DNA of 64,000 nucleotides. Origin: Oscarella lobularis (Eukaryota > Porifera > Homoscleromorpha > Homosclerophorida > Oscarellidae). The translations under genes were made by a program, and so were the position numbers. The notes under the pieces were generated by a model. That model made no database searches. It was given only the letters and a program-made list of their open reading frames with translations, and was not told the DNA's origin. Positions 8,303 to 23,400 of the stretch are shown one piece after another; positions within the stretch are counted from its first letter, which is position 1, and each line of letters begins with the position of its first letter. Where the stretch lies: the NCBI RefSeq assembly GCF_947507565.1, contig NC_089185.1, positions 248,001 through 312,000 on the forward strand, given 5' to 3'.

Positions 8303-9861
8303 AATGTCGCAACGCAAGTGGGAGTTCTTTCCGGGCCGCAACCAATTTTGTTGCGATGGTCGCATCATGCTCTCGCACGAAACGGGCATCTTCAAACTTG
8401 CTCTCGGCCTCATCATCATCACATCCGTCCTCTTCTTCATATTCGAGTAAGTCTCTCGTGCTGTTTCGTCGGGGTACGAAGCGGGGCTCCCTTTCTCCTA
8501 GTTCGCCCTATTTGTGGGAGCACGTTCATCCGATCGTTCCCATCGTCGCCGCGCTTCTCTTTCTATTCACGCTTGCGTTCGTTTTTCGCACGGCGTGCAT
8601 GGACCCGGGAATCGTGCCGCGAGCAAGCGTCTACGAAGCGGAATACAACGAAAACAGTCGAACGGGTCAGTGAAACCCCTCAGGGGGGCCCCTTACCTTT
8701 TTCCGCGTCACGTTTGAACTTCTCCCCCCGCGCAGAGGACTCCGGTTTGAGAAGCTCGTTCGTGCCGCCCGTGAGAACGAAAGACATCACCGTGAACGGG
8801 ACCCCCGTGAAATTGAAATTCTGCTTCACATGCAAAGTCTTTCGACCGCCGCGCGCCTCCCATTGCAGCATGTGTAACAACTGCGTTGGTGAGAGTCTAA
8901 ATCACAATTGAAGCGTGGAAAAAAAAATTTTTTTCTAGAGAGTTTTGATCATCATTGCCCGTGGGTGGGAAATTGCGTGGGGAAGCGAAACTATCGTTAC
9001 TTCTACTTTTTTCTTGTCTCTCTCTCGATACTTTGCGTTTATCTGTTTGCTTTCGTGGTGACCCACTTGGTTCTACGTGAGTCCAGATATGATTTAGAGA
9101 AAAGACCTATTTATTTATTTTTCTGTATCAGGAAGCAGCGAAAAGGACGGATCTTTTGTCAAAGCTATTCAATCTACCCCAGCTAGATATCCTTCTCGCG
9201 ATTAGATGCTAATTATTTTATCTTGTTTGTGTTATTGGCTTTTGACTGTGCCGCTTACCATTTTGGAAGCAGTTGTCTGCTTCTTCTCCCTTTGGTCGGT
9301 CATCGGCTTAGCGTGCTACCACACCAAGCTAGTCGCTTTCAGCCTCACAACAAATGAAGACGTAATTCTATATTGAGCTCAAACCAAACCGTTTTCAAAT
9401 CATCTTTATTTTTTAGATTAAAGGGTCTTGGTCCAAGCACAATGACTCAGAGAACTACAATCCCTATGACCACGGCAGTTGCTGTGCAAATTGCTTGGCC
9501 ATACTCTGCTCTCCCGTACCTCCAAGGTATGCAAACCTCTTCCTTGACAAAACGTTTCGATTTTTTATTTCCAGTCTGATTGACAAACGAGGAAGAGCGT
9601 CGCGTCAATTCCGCTGCGATTACGGCTACGATCTGGACGACTCACTTGATCAATATGGATCTGTTGCAGATCCAATGGTCTAGAAAAAAAACCCAATCCC
9701 TTCTTTCCTTCCCTTTGTGCTTATAATTTTTCTTTTCTCTTTAGAACGCTGGAGAGCAGTCAGTTGGCAACCAAAGCTTCCAGTCACAGGTATCAACTGC
9801 CCCACTGATCAAGGGCGGAGGCTTGCGGAAGGTTGATGTGGAAAATGGCTATAAGTATTAG
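8303..9861 (+). CDS. ZDHHC14/18-like: DHHC palmitoyltransferase of the ZDHHC9/14/18 group
   Basis: Protein S-acyltransferase that transfers palmitate to cysteines of Golgi or plasma-membrane proteins. The ATG at 8303 starts with the subgroup signature [19 protein letters not shown]. Next come TM1 and TM2 ([18 protein letters not shown]), the DPGIVPRA motif, the Cys-rich part ([20 protein letters not shown]), the catalytic [15 protein letters not shown] (about 8935-8980), TM3 and TM4, and a C-terminal LIDKRG motif. The last exon, after an acceptor near 9743, ends NGYKY at 9861. At least eight exons with introns of about 50-100 bp. Subgroup assignment rests on the N terminus and the [11 protein letters not shown] stretch. 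It lies 177 bp tail-to-tail from the SFT2 gene. Confidence 0.88.
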
Positions 9862-10038
9862 TGCTTTCGCTTTGCACCCCCTCCCGTGAAAGTACGGACT
9901 TTCTAGTTTGGAGGCTTTTAGTTTGCTGAGTCCAGTGCATTAAGGCTTACGTAGTTAACTAGAGAATAAAGCACTGCGGAGACACGAAACAATTATGCAA
10001 AAGTATCCCATATGAGCAAAACGTTCTTTCTCGTTTTT

Positions 10039-10893
10039 TTAGCAGCATGATGTGGCCGCCTTGATGACGCAATCCCTAGACCGGACATAGCATGAAACAA
10101 GAAACAATCAAAGCCAGGTTTACCTTGCATATGGAATATACGAGAGGCAATACCTGTAACGAAAGAGAGTTACAAAGGGATGGTGTAGAATTTCCAACGT
10201 TACCATGTGAAGGCAAGTAACTGGATAACAACAAAGACGAGACACAGCGCACCAACCTTCCACTGTAGAGGAAACAGAGGAGATTGCATTTATTACTCAT
10301 AGATTTAGTAGCTTCTTACCCAGAATGCAGCACAAAATGTAAGTGCGATTGATATCTCAGGAGAAAAGACGAGTCATTTCATATAAATTTATGACGTTTA
10401 GCTTACTATCATAACAATGGTCGCAATGAGACGATTTGGATCGACCATTTTCTTCAATTGCCTCAAGGGTCCCATAAGGAAAAACGAGCTAGACAAAAAA
10501 TGTTTAGAAAATGATATCTTTTTCAATACAACCCAACCTGGCTATGGATGTAATCGTTCCAAGAGAGTACAGTATGGCAAATGCGGTGAGACTCACCCAA
10601 AACATGATCGTTCCCTATTAACAAAATGATTATTTTTCTTTTGGTCACAAGGAGCTGACCAAGATGGATAGGACTATGCCAATGGCGAGACAAATGATGA
10701 ATCCCTTGATTCGGGTCGCCCAGCTCATGCTCTTGCAACAATCTAGCTGAAAGCGAAAACGTTGGTCAAAAAAAGAGCGAGAATGGACGCGGAAACGTCC
10801 TACATCGGATTTCACTTCTTCTACGAACCCTCTGTCTTCTTCGTTGTCTCCACCGGTAACGTAATTCCTCATTTTCCTAAACGTATCGCTCAT
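10039..10893 (-). CDS. SFT2D: SFT2-domain vesicle transport protein (SFT2D1/2-like)
   Basis: Four-helix Golgi membrane protein implicated in retrograde endosome-to-Golgi fusion. The ATG at 10893 gives MSDTFRKMRNYVTGG. The first exon ends at EEVKSD, and a 57-bp intron leads to the family hallmark SMSWATRIKGFIICLAIG. Later exons give GTIMFWVSLTAFAILYSLG, SFFLMGPLRQLKKM, ALTFCAAFW, LLAFTW and YCLSYIPYARDC, ending CVIKAATSCC at 10039. That is the full family order, including the LSYIPFAR-type tail. All introns are short. The start is head-to-head with CRYZL1, 84 bp apart, so a shared promoter is likely. Confidence 0.88.
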
Positions 10894-10976
10894 ATCGACG
10901 CGTTTTGACAGACCGTGGAGCAAATTCAGTAGTTACGCCTTTTACAACGCGCGCTAGCCGCTCGATCTAAACAACG

Positions 10977-12745
10977 ATGAAGTCCGTTTGCTTGAAACGA
11001 GAAGCGGACGGCACGTACAAACCAGCCTATACAGAACTGGCAAGATAGTGCAGACTATTTTGAAGGCTTGTTTGGAGTCGGCGGCTCTTTTTCAGCCTCC
11101 TTTGCAGCCGCATCGCGGCCACGTCATCGTCGAGGTCAAAGCGTGCGGCCTTTCGCCCGTCGACGTAAAAGTGCGAATGCACGCGCGTGCTTTCTCCGAA
11201 AAGAATGATCTTTGGTCTCCGTAGGTTTTGTCTTCCTTGCACGATGGAGCTGAAACACTTCCAGTTGGATACGAAGTGGCAGGAGTCGTCAAAGATGGTC
11301 TGTAATTAATTAATTAAATTTCTAATTAAGTAATTAAGTTAATGTTTTTTTGTATTTCCTAGTTGGCCAGGAGGTCACGTCTCTGCAGGTCGGAGATTCT
11401 GTCATTGGTAAATGCCTCTGTCCTTTGCTTACAATGTCACAGAACACTCTCTAAAATACCGCAGGTCTTTTGTCTTTGGCGTCATCCTGCTCGGGCTGCG
11501 CTGAGGAGTGTGAAATGTCTGAACTTGCCGTTGGTCGGTTTGTTGTGTCTAATGTGCTCAAGGGGTTGATCAGCTGCATTTTCAGTTCCTAAGCCAGAGT
11601 CGGTTGGATTTATTGTAGCGGCTGGGTCATTGCAGCCCGCTTTGTGGGCTTACACAGCTGTGCACTACTTGGGGAACGTTACTGCAGGGAATACCGTTCT
11701 AATATGTGATGGAGCAACGGTAGGGAAAAGCAATCAATTTACAAATAATCAATATCACACGTGCAGGCTAACGGCACTGTAGCAATTCAACTGGCCCAGC
11801 TGTGGGGAGCGAAAGTAGCTAAGCCATTCACTCACTAATCACATACAGAGCACTATATCTTATTGTCAGGTTATAGCAACCGCTTCTAATCATGAGGAAG
11901 CCGAGTATCTAGAAAAGATGAAACCTCCTCCCGGTGCGGGCAGAAACTTATCATTTACATTTTAGTACAGTAGTGTGTGGTGATCTTCTAGCATGCATCA
12001 TCAATCTGTCCAAAACGCGATCTTTTGTTGAAAACTGTTTGGCCGAGACGGGAGGCCTTGGGGCCGACTGCATCATTGATCAAGGAGGTATTTAGATATA
12101 GCCGGCTTTATTATCTTTCTATGTTGTATTTTTAGTTGATCTATTTCAATCGGGCGAACGGTACAGTGAAATCGTTTTGACGGCGTTGAGCCACGAAGTG
12201 GGCACGGTGACGGGCGAAAGACGTCGCATCACAAAACACGATGCCATATCAGCGCTGGCAGTGGGCGGAAAATGGATCACTTCAATGTCCCAGCTCCAAG
12301 TAAAACAACAACGAAAACCGTTCTCATTTGATCGTCTTCTGTAGTTGGATCCGCCCGATTCACAGTTTCTCTCCATGAAAAGTGCCAGCGTTAGTTTTGT
12401 GTTTGAACACGCGTGGATGCTCTCGGCCCGTGAGTTGATTAGACAATAATTGAGCAAGCTAAATTTCCTCTCTTTAGGTCAGCACGGAAAATACATGCGT
12501 ATTCAACTCATACACGCATAGCTTTGTCTCCTCGACTTGACCTCTCCCTTTTAGATATTCTCGAAGATCTGGCAGATAAGCTGAACAAGGACATCCTAAA
12601 GTAAACTGAATTTGCTTCCTATATTTCTGACGTCATTCTATCCACAAGGCCCATGATTCATCACACGGTCTCTCTGCTCGACGCCTGCTCCGAATTGAGT
12701 ACGCTATCGTCGCATTTGACAGGCAAGGTTGTTATGAAAATTTAA
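10977..12745 (+). CDS. CRYZL1: Quinone oxidoreductase-like protein 1 (zeta-crystallin-like MDR)
   Basis: Medium-chain dehydrogenase/reductase-fold protein predicted to bind NADPH without zinc. The ATG at 10977 (MKSVCLKREADGTYK) is followed by an intron to PLQPHRGHVIVEVKACGLSP, then VGYEVAGVV, the catalytic-domain hinge AAGSLQPALWAYTAVHYLG, the Rossmann part (GNTVLICDGATANGTVAIQL, then LWGAKVIATAS) and CRYZL1-specific stretches: ETGGLGADCIIDQGV, LQLDPPDSQFLSMK and GKYMHILEDLADKLNKDIL. It ends KVVMKI at 12745. The LQLDPPDS block separates CRYZL1 from other quinone reductases. About ten small exons. The 3' end faces EXT2 across about 80 bp. Confidence 0.88.
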
Positions 12746-12822
12746 TAGCCTATACACTTGTCAGGTTTTTTTGTACGTACTGTGTTTACTCCTCCTTGGC
12801 CTACCTAAATCTTTCTAGAAAA

Positions 12823-14955
12823 TTAAACGTCTCTAACGCTAGGATAGCGCTTTAAATAATCCGGCAAATTATCTTTAAACAGAACGGGATCGGCGCGAAA
12901 TTCGACCGCCTTGAGCGGCATGCGTCCGAAAACGTTCACAAAATGATTAAAGCAGATGTTGCGCTCGTGAAAGTGACCGGGATCGGACCAGAGCGACTCC
13001 TTCGCCGTACAGTTCATACATTTGAACTTCTTCCTCGGCGTCACCTTGATGGGCGGCTGTCGCGAGTACGAACTGACGAGAAAATTAATCGCAATGTCTT
13101 CGCAGTTCATGTGATCGTCAACCCAGTCGCGAATCGCCCGCGGCATCATGTACGTGTAAGCGTGGCTATAGAATTTGTGATGGAAAGCGGCGCCCGAAAG
13201 AACCATGGAAACTTCGTTGACCCACTCCGGCTCATATTTCCACGTCTTCGACTTCTTATCCCAGGTGTGCATGCGTCCTGGATAACCGACGAGACGCTCG
13301 GGAAATTCTCGCCACACCTGATAGCCGAACTCCAATTCGTCGCCGGACAGCATAAAAAGATCATCGTCGATATTCAAGACGGCTTCCGTTTCTATGGCAG
13401 CGTGAGGATAGAATCGGTTGCCGAGGTGATTCGCTGTTGTTTGGACGACGACGAGTGGCTTGCTGATCGACGGCCACAGATCGGATTTAGGCGGCGAAAC
13501 GTCCTGGTTGTTCCACACGATGACGACTTTGCTGAGACTGCGCGCCTGCGAGACGCACGCGATTACCTTGAAGAGCATCTCCAAGCGATTGTACGTCAAT
13601 ATCACAGCCGTGAAGCCGTCCACCTGGGGCGGCTTGAGAGGAATGAAGAGGGGCGGCGGTCGTGTGACGCGATTCGCGTCTGGATGCCGTTCCATGTCGG
13701 GAGACGAATTCCAGTCTTCGTATTGCCAAGCGGCGTGAGTAAAAACTCGATCGTTGATGATTTTTAACGTTGTCAGGGCGATTTTTTCCATAGACGACAT
13801 GTAGGTCTTCCAGAGAAAATAGGTTTGCATTGACATCGATTTCATAACGGTAGGTGGAACGCGTTCGAGGATGGAGACCAATTGGGAAACGTCTTCTTCC
13901 AGGACGGTTACGGATGCCTTTTTCCAGTCTAGCACCTCGGAAAAGGGAAGCAGGTAGAAGTCGTCTTCGAGAATGACTGGTATGCAGCCCATCATCATGG
14001 CATCGAGTAGGTGAGACATGCTCAATACAAGGCAATAGGACGACTTGCTGAGATATTCTGGATAGGGAATAGGTCCATGTCCATCAACGCAAAAAATTCT
14101 CTTATTCTCGTTGGGGTTGCACTTTCTCACGATTTCAACGAGTCCGGGATCAGCAGCTTTCATGTCTTTTATCCGATGTTCATCCACCGGACTCAGAGCA
14201 GTAATAAGAAGTGGCCTTTCAGTCGACCACGCCCTTTTCACAATTTCATCCGGATTCTCAACGCGAACCGGATGAAAAACGGGAATCGCGACGTCATAGC
14301 CAATCCGATACGTCGTCCGGGTGAACCCCGCACCGGCAACAAGACTCAATCCGACACCGGCGCTTTCACCGATCATATTAAAAAGGAGATGATTGACGCC
14401 GCGATTCCACGCGGGCAGCGCGCGAAGCACGCGCTCGACGCGTCGTCGATCGACGCGCCGTTCGTTGAGCGTATCGACGGCGGGAAGGACGAGACACGCG
14501 GCGTCGGGATTCGATTCGTAATAGGGGCTCGATTCGACGGCGAGAAGGAGTTCGGCGAATTGTCGCGACGGCGTCGAATCGAGTGCGAGTCGACCGGTCG
14601 TCGCGTCGACGATTCGGCCCGACGGCGGGGAGATGTGAACCCCTATGCGACCCGATTCGGCGAGACCGCAGCGGAGAACGTCGAAGCACGTGTGAAAGTG
14701 ACACGAACTCGGACGTAGCGAATCGTCGTCACTCGTCTCTTCGCCGCCGCGATTCGTGTCGATCACGAGAGCCTCGCGCGGAGAACGTCGGGATGTCGTC
14801 GTCGTCGTCGAGTCGGCGCCGCCGAGAGCGACGAGAAGAGCGAGAGCGACGACGACGACGACGATCGTTGTGATGATGAGCGTCGCTTTGCTGCACGTCG
14901 CTAGTCGCCTTCGTCTCATTTTCGACTGAACGATGGATTTCAGGTGGGCCAGCAT
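12823..14955 (-). CDS. EXT2: Exostosin-2, heparan sulfate co-polymerase subunit, intronless
   Basis: Golgi type II glycosyltransferase that works with EXT1 to extend heparan sulfate (GlcA/GlcNAc). One uninterrupted ORF of 710 codons, close to the 718 of human EXT2. It has a short cytoplasmic tail, a TM helix (about residues 24-46), a GT47 exostosin domain (CHFHTCFDVLRCG, NRGVNHLLFNMIG, YRIGYDVAIPVF, LPFSEVLDWKKASV) and a C-terminal GT64 domain (GFTAVILTYNRLEMLFKVI, VVIWNNQDVSPP). The DXD-type site is NIDDDLFML, and later motifs are GYPGRMHTWDKKSKTWKYE, MNCEDIAINFLV and KVTPRKKFKC. A second Met at residue 13 is a possible start. The lack of any intron is odd beside intron-rich neighbours. Confidence 0.97.
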   Translation of the reverse strand: MLAHLKSIVQSKMRRRRLATCSKATLIITTIVVVVVALALLVALGGADSTTTTTSRRSPREALVIDTNRGGEETSDDDSLRPSSCHFHTCFDVLRCGLAESGRIGVHISPPSGRIVDATTGRLALDSTPSRQFAELLLAVESSPYYESNPDAACLVLPAVDTLNERRVDRRRVERVLRALPAWNRGVNHLLFNMIGESAGVGLSLVAGAGFTRTTYRIGYDVAIPVFHPVRVENPDEIVKRAWSTERPLLITALSPVDEHRIKDMKAADPGLVEIVRKCNPNENKRIFCVDGHGPIPYPEYLSKSSYCLVLSMSHLLDAMMMGCIPVILEDDFYLLPFSEVLDWKKASVTVLEEDVSQLVSILERVPPTVMKSMSMQTYFLWKTYMSSMEKIALTTLKIINDRVFTHAAWQYEDWNSSPDMERHPDANRVTRPPPLFIPLKPPQVDGFTAVILTYNRLEMLFKVIACVSQARSLSKVVIVWNNQDVSPPKSDLWPSISKPLVVVQTTANHLGNRFYPHAAIETEAVLNIDDDLFMLSGDELEFGYQVWREFPERLVGYPGRMHTWDKKSKTWKYEPEWVNEVSMVLSGAAFHHKFYSHAYTYMMPRAIRDWVDDHMNCEDIAINFLVSSYSRQPPIKVTPRKKFKCMNCTAKESLWSDPGHFHERNICFNHFVNVFGRMPLKAVEFRADPVLFKDNLPDYLKRYPSVRDV

Positions 14956-17339
<2,384 letters not shown>

Positions 17340-17459
17340 TAAAGTAGACCTTGACGTTTTAGTGATATAATGAGCAGTGAATGTCACTCGGTCAAATTCA
17401 ATTCGCCAAGCATGCGCACATAACGCAGTTTGGTGCTTGACAACGGTGCGTGGGGACAT

Positions 17460-20400
17460 ATGTCGAGGGCGGGCAAATCGCCAAGGGCGCAACTGCGAGC
17501 CTCCCCCATCCAAAAAAGCGAGTCAGTACATATACGCGCGACGTGCGCTCTCCCACACGCGAAGCACGAGCGGTAATTAATCGGAAAAAAGGGCTTCGAC
17601 GCCAACTGTCACTCCTGCCAACGGGGGAAAGACGCCGTCTCGAATTCCCGTCTGGCCCGAATTCACAGACGGCGACATTTCCGCAGAAAAATGGGTGCGG
17701 AGTCGTTCGATCGGTCGACCAACACCTCGCTAATGCATTCTACGACTAGGAAACGAGCGGAACGAAGGGGAAAGAGCGAGGAAAGGGCGCGGTAAGATGA
17801 AGCGAGCTCTCGCGCGAAGGCGAGCGAGAGCTCTGGCGTTAGTATTTCGAAGATCCCGACGGGTTCGTCGCGTTGCCACATTCGCTTAGCACGTCGATTA
17901 GTCGTTGGAAACGTCCGTGCGACTTCGTTTCGGAGCAGGTACGAAATTCCGTGTCGCGCGCGCGGGCCGCGGCTCATTTAAGGCCACACTGGCAACGTAA
18001 CGTAACGTAACGTAAGACTTCTTCTCATGATTGGTCACTCTCTTTTGTGACATCACTCTCATTGGAAGTTACGTTACGTTACGTTACGTTAACTACGCTA
18101 GTGTGAATCGGCCTTTATGCGTTCATTTTCGCGGCAGGCGCCAGTTGTCGTCGATTCGGAGTCGCTCGATCGAGAATTCGATTTAGTGTCGCTCAATGCG
18201 CACGTTCTGTCGAGCGAGGTACGGTTCAGTTTTATGACGTCATCATTAAATTTATGACGTCACTTTATTTTTAATGTAGCTGATTCGATGGATTGTCTGT
18301 CAAGTGACGGCACTTTGGCGGCTTCACAATACGACAATGAATGGGAGCGTTGCTGAAGCGTGGAACCCTTGGGATCTCATCTACCCAAAAGCAAAGGGAA
18401 CCGGACTACCCAACTATAATCCTAATGGAAAATACTGCGTCAAGCTATTTTGGATGGTAAAGGGAGAAGAAAATGGTATTTAGTTTTGGCGGGACTTCTA
18501 TCTAGGGTACGTGGAGAAAGTTGACTATTGATGATCAGATGCCTTGTAATAAGAAGGGACAGCTCTTACTTCCCGTCAGTCAACAGAGGGAGATATGGTT
18601 ACCACTTCTTTGCAAAGCTATTCTCAAAATTGCTGCAATCGAGTACGTCAGTTTTTTATGACGCCGTTTAGAAATTTTTCGTTTTAGTTATCAAAGTGAC
18701 TTAAATCCTCACGCCGAATTCGGCGACTGTAGCATTGTTCATCTGCTCACCGGTTGGCTTCCAGAGCCAATTCCAATTCGTTCAGGCCATCGAGACTCCA
18801 TCTGGCGACTCATGAAGTCTCACTTGCCCAAATGGAGTCCTCTTCCGGTATCAAACAAGACGGAAGAGCCGGAAAATCGTACGTCACATAAAACTAGAGA
18901 AATGAACTCGAATTTTGCGTATTAGAACCGGAGGCTTCTTCTGTGGCCGCTCCCCTTCCCTCCGGCAAAGCGAAACCAGGAGGCGGGAGCAAAGATTCCG
19001 CCAAAGGGGACGCCGCGATACCGCCGTTCAAACGCGAAGAATATCCCATCGTCGTCTTCGCCGCATACGCGGATAAAAGTGGAGGAGAGGCGCAAGAACA
19101 GGTTTCCGTACACGTACTTTGCGAAGCAACTGTTCACTTTTTCAATGTAAAGGCTACTGCGGATTTTTCGCTTGTCAAAGCCGGTCTGCCGCCCGCTTTT
19201 TCTCACGCCGTCTTAGTGACGCAGACGCGACGCGAGCCGTTGGAACGGCCCCGGCCTCCGGATCCCGATTCTTTGATTCCGAAATTTGCTTATCAGGGTT
19301 TCAAGGGGCGGCGACAGCGCGAGGAGGAGGCGCAGCGAATTGCCAAGGAATTAGCCGCTATTGATTCGGAACTGGTCGAAGTGGCGTCGCCGCTTCTTCG
19401 ACTAACTGACTCGGGAAAAAAGTAGGGGGATTCATGTCAAGGAATTGAGTTTTTTTGAGGAATTGTGCACGATAGGAATGAAGCGATGTGGATGAAATAT
19501 GACGAATTTGTGAATTGTTTCACGTACACTCCTTTTCCACTTAAATACCTCACATGTCATGAAACTTTTTTTTCTAAATAGGACTCTCTACGTCTTTCAT
19601 AAGCCAGGTGGATACGAATTCAAACGGGCAATTCAAGACATGAAGGTTACGACTAAGTACAGATACTCATCTCTTTTTTTCAATGGATTCTAGATGATAA
19701 TCAGCACGTCAAGCTCCAAAAAATGGTCGGGTTCCAATCTGAACGACAGCGGTGGATCGCACTACTACAACAGTCATGCCCCCGTAGAAAAAAACCCCTA
19801 ACGTTTCATTTTTTTTGATTTTCTTCTCTAGGCGACTCAAGTCGGAATGAACGGCGTCGCGTCTTATCTCCTATGTAAGTTTATTATCTGCATGAGCGTC
19901 TTTTCTACTCTACAATAGGCGTGGACAACACCAAACCAATAGAAATCGTTATAAATTTATCGATTCTACCTCAATGGCCCTATCGAACGACGACGCTCGC
20001 CAACAAAGCCAAATCGAAGGCCAGCCTCGACAGCATCCGAGAAAGCGAATCAGACGTAAGTCTTCCTGGCGGCGACGGCGGCGGCGACCAGTACGCCGAA
20101 AACGGCAGCAGCGGCGGCGGCGGCAGAGTACTTCCCGGCATAGTCATCATAGAGGAATACAAATGGGATTCGCTGGTAACCGGTCAGCCTCTACTTAAAA
20201 TCAAGACGACGGGAACGAAAGCGGCGGCGCTCTGCTTACCTTCAGGGTGAGTACCCATATACACGTGTCTGTGTTAGGATGCGTCACTGCGTAATACCAG
20301 GAGACACCTGATTCGAATGATCGCATCCGCTCCTCTCGGATATCATTTAGAGTTGTGGTCTTTGACGAGATTGGCTTTCGACGAGGAGGACAACGTCTTT

Positions 20401-23400
20401 CACGAACTCACGAAAGTCTGCAGTCGCGGACCAGATATGTATAGGTTATTCGTGAATTTTATTTTTTCTTAGGAGAGTCTCCGATACCAGACTCACGCTT
20501 TGAACGTCTTTAGTACGATCGTTGTCACCGTCAGCATGTTCGAAGAGCCGGAGCTTTTTCGCAACTCGTTTTATCATCAAGGTTTGGGTCACAGGGGACG
20601 CGACATCGAGCCGTATCACTGCAAAGTAAGCCGTCTTTCGAGTCATAGAGAGATTGGGTTTAATTCATTTTGCATGGGGGCTCTTAAGCTCTTGCTCAAG
20701 TCTCTTTACCACATGCTCTCTGTATCGCTCGGCGACGCATTTACCAACGAAATGGCGTTTGCTTGGAAAGCGTTCTCGCGCGAAGGCATGCGACTGTTTT
20801 TGCGGGGATTGGAGAAGGGATTACCTTCGTGTAAGCGTGAGAAAGACTCGTCGACTTTGTCCTCTTTTTAATTAATTAACCGCGGTGCGTTTAGCGGCGA
20901 ATGAGTTTCTGCAGTCGGATTCAGCCAGGGAAGGTGATTGGAATACTCATGCAAATTCCTAGACGTGATCTTTGGTTGTTTTTACTGCAGTGCCGATACC
21001 AGAGAACTGGATTGATCGGTAAGCAAAAGCCACACGCCTTATGCAATCGTTTTAAAAAAAATCGATGCAGTGAACCATCGCCAGAGGAAGAAAGCGCGTC
21101 GGTTGTAATTCAAGCAGCGTTTCGTGGCTATTGGCAGCGAAAAATTTGGAAGACTTTAACTAAAGGTGCAGAAACGCGAAAAACGTGATATTATTCCACT
21201 TGATGTTTTTCTTTTGACAAGACACGGAGGAACACCAGAGAGCTTGTCAACTTCTAGACGACTCCCTCGAAATCCTCAAATCTAAAATGGAAAAAGCGAG
21301 CCTAACTCTGTTTAACACTCTCTTCAAAATGGATCCCCAATTGCTCAGTAAATTCCCCTTCAAAGACGACGAATGGTCTCGGGCCATCTTCGAAGATCAC
21401 GAAGGTCACTACAAAGAGCAGCCGGCCAACTCGTGGTTCGTAATGTTCAGGTGAGACTCTACTGCGAAGAATAAGATTCGCGAGATTATATTTAAATAAG
21501 GGAAGTGTTCTACGTCGCGAAACACGGGGTCCTCGTCGTTCCTCACTTGTACACGTCCGTGCAAACGTGCTCGCTACGCGTTTTCAATAACGACACGGGC
21601 GAGGAAATTCCTCGCGTCTTCCAACGAGTCGCTCCTTATGTCTACGTGCGTAACAAAGTGAGTATAGGATGAGCCAAACGATTGCGTGTCTCTATTCGTG
21701 AAATATAGAGAGGCTATACCTTCGTCGCTGAAGGTCGAACCGCGGACGAACCCATACCGGCCGGATGGTGCCGACTTCGTCTGATCGGCACCGAGGATCA
21801 GCTGCTGAAACCCAAGAACAACGGCATCGTCAATTGTCAATTTTTCACCGAAACGTTGAGGGAGTACTATCTGCCGAATAGGCAGTACGTTTTCTTTCGA
21901 TTGGCTGTCAGCGTGAAGAACGACGTCCAGGTTAGTCTTCAAATCGAGACGTCGAAACCAACGGTCTACGTCCGAGTCCAGGTATTGCAATAAATACGTT
22001 TCATATGGACGTTTTAGTTTTTCCTAGATCTTGGATACAATCGACGGTTCGGAAAGAGCCGTAGCGTTTGGAAAAGGCAAAGGCCACGCTGTCATTCCTT
22101 CGTTCACGTTCCTCAAAGATCGCGTTCCGCTAGCAGAGGAGGCGGCGGCAACAGCGGAAGCGATCGAATCAAAAATTCCTTCACCGCCAACTACGGCTGC
22201 TGATTCGGATATCTTCAGTAGAACAGCTAGCAGAGCGTCGACTAGAGCAGGTAAAAGTCGCACGGAAAAGAAGAGAGGCGGAGGGGGAATGTGCTCGCGC
22301 TTTTGTTTGAAGCCTCCAGACAAGAGAACGAGAGCGCTGACGCTCCGGCTCCGGCTCCGGGGGAGGAGGCCCATAGCGCCGAAGTCGACGATAATGCTAC
22401 GGATATTTTCTGTCCTCTACTGAAAGAACAGCACGAGCCGGACGTGGGAAAGAGCGAGATCTTTCCTCTACTTCTACTGAAGACTCTCTCTGTTTCTTTT
22501 AGAATCACAAGTATATTATTCAGGCTGCTGTAATGCGCGATAGCTGGAACGTCAAGGAGAGTGCTTGGCCGTTTGTGAGCGTGCAGAAAGCCGAAGAGGA
22601 TAGGCGAGAGCGAGAAATGCTAGACAGTAAATGTTGCTTGCTCTTTATCTCTTCGTTGAATGACTCACTCTTCTTCTTCTTCTTCTCAGCTCGAGCTCCT
22701 TCTCAAATGTCGGAAAGATTGTCGAGCAACGGAAAGCGAAGCAAGTCTAAAGGCGGCGGCAGCAAAGGGAAAGTGTTGAAGGGTCCGCCTGCCAAACCGG
22801 TGAAAATTCAAATTCCTTCCCCTGATCTGACTATTTTCTTTAATCTTCAGTCTTTCGATCCGTCCGTTCCTCACTGGACTATGAAAGTCGTCACGCTCGA
22901 AGAGCAGAAAGTACGTTACCTGTCAATGCAGTCATCATCCGTCACGACCTGCTTCAGGATTTGATTGAGCTGAAGAAAGACACAGAACGCGAGGAGGAAA
23001 TCAAGGCAATGAAGAAAGCTTGGGAAGAGGCCGAACCAGGACGAGCAGAAAAGGTCATTTGCGTGCGCTGGGCACCTCTTTAGCTAACGTTGTCCTCCCC
23101 CCAAAAGGCCAAGGCCACTCGACTCAAGTTCTTGGAAGGACGAACGGAAAAGATTCACGGCATTACCGAAGAGAAAAAGTCAGCGTGTTTCAATGGTAAA
23201 AACGTCTTTGAAATTTTTTGAGATTTTTGAATTTTGTCACTAAAGTGGACAAGTCGTCATCGGATATTGAACTGGCGTCATCGTCTGGAAATCTGGGCGT
23301 GTCAACGTCCGTCTCTCGAGTGACGATTGCAAGCGGCAATTTTTCGTCGCCGTCGACGCCTGGATCTCCAGTTCCCGACCTGTCCGGCTTCGTGACACGC

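Noticed and set aside
13000-14718. Long plus-strand ORFs opposite EXT2 (for example 12943-13767 and 14011-14718).
   Set aside because: Antisense shadows of the EXT2 exon; Arg-rich, with no family motifs.
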